Source of the DNA: CBDEGU01 sp965238045
Lineage (GTDB): Bacteria > Acidobacteriota > Terriglobia > Bryobacterales > UBA6623
Reading direction: 5' to 3'
NCBI GenBank assembly: GCA_965238045.1
Contig: CBDEGU010000010.1
Location: 558,001 to 622,000, forward strand
DNA: 64,000 bases
A program made the position numbers and the translations under genes. Shown in pieces: positions 63,468-64,000 of the stretch (position 1 is its first letter; each line of letters starts with the position of its first letter). Below the pieces are notes generated by a model that had not been told where the DNA came from, made no database searches, and saw nothing but the letters and a program-made list of their open reading frames with translations.

Positions 63468-64000
63468 CTAGTTCGATTTGTTGAACGCCGAGGCCTTCTG
63501 AAGTATGGCCGCCAATCTCTGCCCAGACCTTGGTATCGGCACCGCACCGCCCAACACGATCTCCCGGGCCTCGATTTGACGGCCATAGAGCCTGCGGTTC
63601 GCCTTGGAATCTTGCCGCAGCGTCGAACCCTCGACCGACACACCCGCAAACAAACCCCGCGACCGCGAATAGCTAAGAATCTCCGCCCTCATGTAGGCGT
63701 CCGTGGCCGCCGTCGCGGTCCGGCCCTTGGGACCCGCCGCCACGGCCGCATCGGCCCCCAACTTGACTTTGCTTTTCAGTACCGACTTCGCGCCCTTCGG
63801 ATTCATCACCAGCAGCAAGAAATCCGTCGCCTGGCCCCCGAGCTGGAAGCCGATGTTGCCGCCCTCGAGACGCACCATGGCCGGGGCGCCCCACTTGCCT
63901 TTGAATTTCTCGCCCTGGCGGCAAACCATCGCCCCGCGCCCATAGCTGCCGCCCAACCCTATCGCCAGTTTTTTCACTGAAGGAATGACCATCACGCACT
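63468..64000 (-). CDS. SYLF-domain lipid-binding protein, C-terminal part
   Basis: At least 175 residues. The gene starts beyond the window. IPSVKKLAIGLGGSYGRGAM, GNIGFQLGGQATDFLLLVMN, GADAAVAAGPKGRTATAATD and SRSRGLFAGVSVEGS are the core of SYLF (Ysc84-like) lipid-binding domains. Converges with the kinase gene. Confidence 0.88.
   Translation of the reverse strand, partial: CVMVIPSVKKLAIGLGGSYGRGAMVCRQGEKFKGKWGAPAMVRLEGGNIGFQLGGQATDFLLLVMNPKGAKSVLKSKVKLGADAAVAAGPKGRTATAATDAYMRAEILSYSRSRGLFAGVSVEGSTLRQDSKANRRLYGRQIEAREIVLGGAVPIPRSGQRLAAILQKASAFNKSN

Noticed and set aside
1..64000. CRISPR arrays, rRNA and tRNA genes
   Set aside because: No regularly spaced repeats, no Cas-like proteins, and no cloverleaf or rRNA core sequence was recognised on reading. 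Programs such as tRNAscan could still find a diverged tRNA.

Overview
The window looks like a repeat-rich chromosomal segment from a high-GC acidobacterium of the Solibacter/Bryobacter type. This is an inference. It rests on serine/threonine kinases fused to PD40 or WD40 propellers, a planctomycete-type cytochrome protein (DUF1549/DUF1553), a cyclase-propeller fusion, a secreted ILEI-domain protein, and many insertion sequences. I see no rRNA, tRNA or CRISPR array.

Layout. 1-900: shuffled relics of ParB-like and DUF3102-like regulator modules, studded with near-perfect palindromes. 1.5-23 kb: three of four 2531-bp IS91-type elements (each a tyrosine recombinase plus an HUH transposase), separated by ordinary genes (a small secreted protein, a membrane dihaem cytochrome, RidA, a BNR-repeat protein, a toroid lipoprotein, a Yip1 fragment, DinB) and broken ones (a short-chain dehydrogenase with a 227-bp tandem duplication, an aminotransferase tail). 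An IS1595 copy at 15.4-17.9 kb carries an IS256-type element. 23-29 kb: one adenylate-cyclase/PD40 gene split by an IS1595 and an IS21 copy, both with clean target duplications, so the 806-residue original can be read. 29.5-38 kb: an MBL hydrolase, a MITE, short palindromic repeats, a CocE-type hydrolase, a PAS histidine kinase and a lone zinc-ribbon/PIN-like protein. 38-46 kb: the fourth IS91-type element directly in front of a kinase-PD40 gene, which is itself broken by IS1595 and IS21. 46.4-53.5 kb: a compact satellite- or prophage-like island (terminase small subunit, HNH, MT-A70 methylase, replication relics, HTH regulator, zinc-finger cargo protein, integrase). Its terminase gene is split by the only intact IS1595 copy. 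53.5-64 kb: a quieter chromosomal stretch with a truncated ILEI-domain protein, an SGNH hydrolase, a three-gene secreted redox cluster, a kinase-WD40 protein and the end of a SYLF-domain protein.

Two patterns stand out. First, the DUF3102-like coding modules at the window start and inside the island methylase carry a palindrome at the same codon position (just before LPPSW). The arms differ between copies but stay complementary, and another set sits just before the GKSR motif of the ParB-like modules. Second, three of four IS91-type copies end exactly where their last TT becomes the start of a -35-like hexamer, 18 bp from a -10 box of a kinase promoter.
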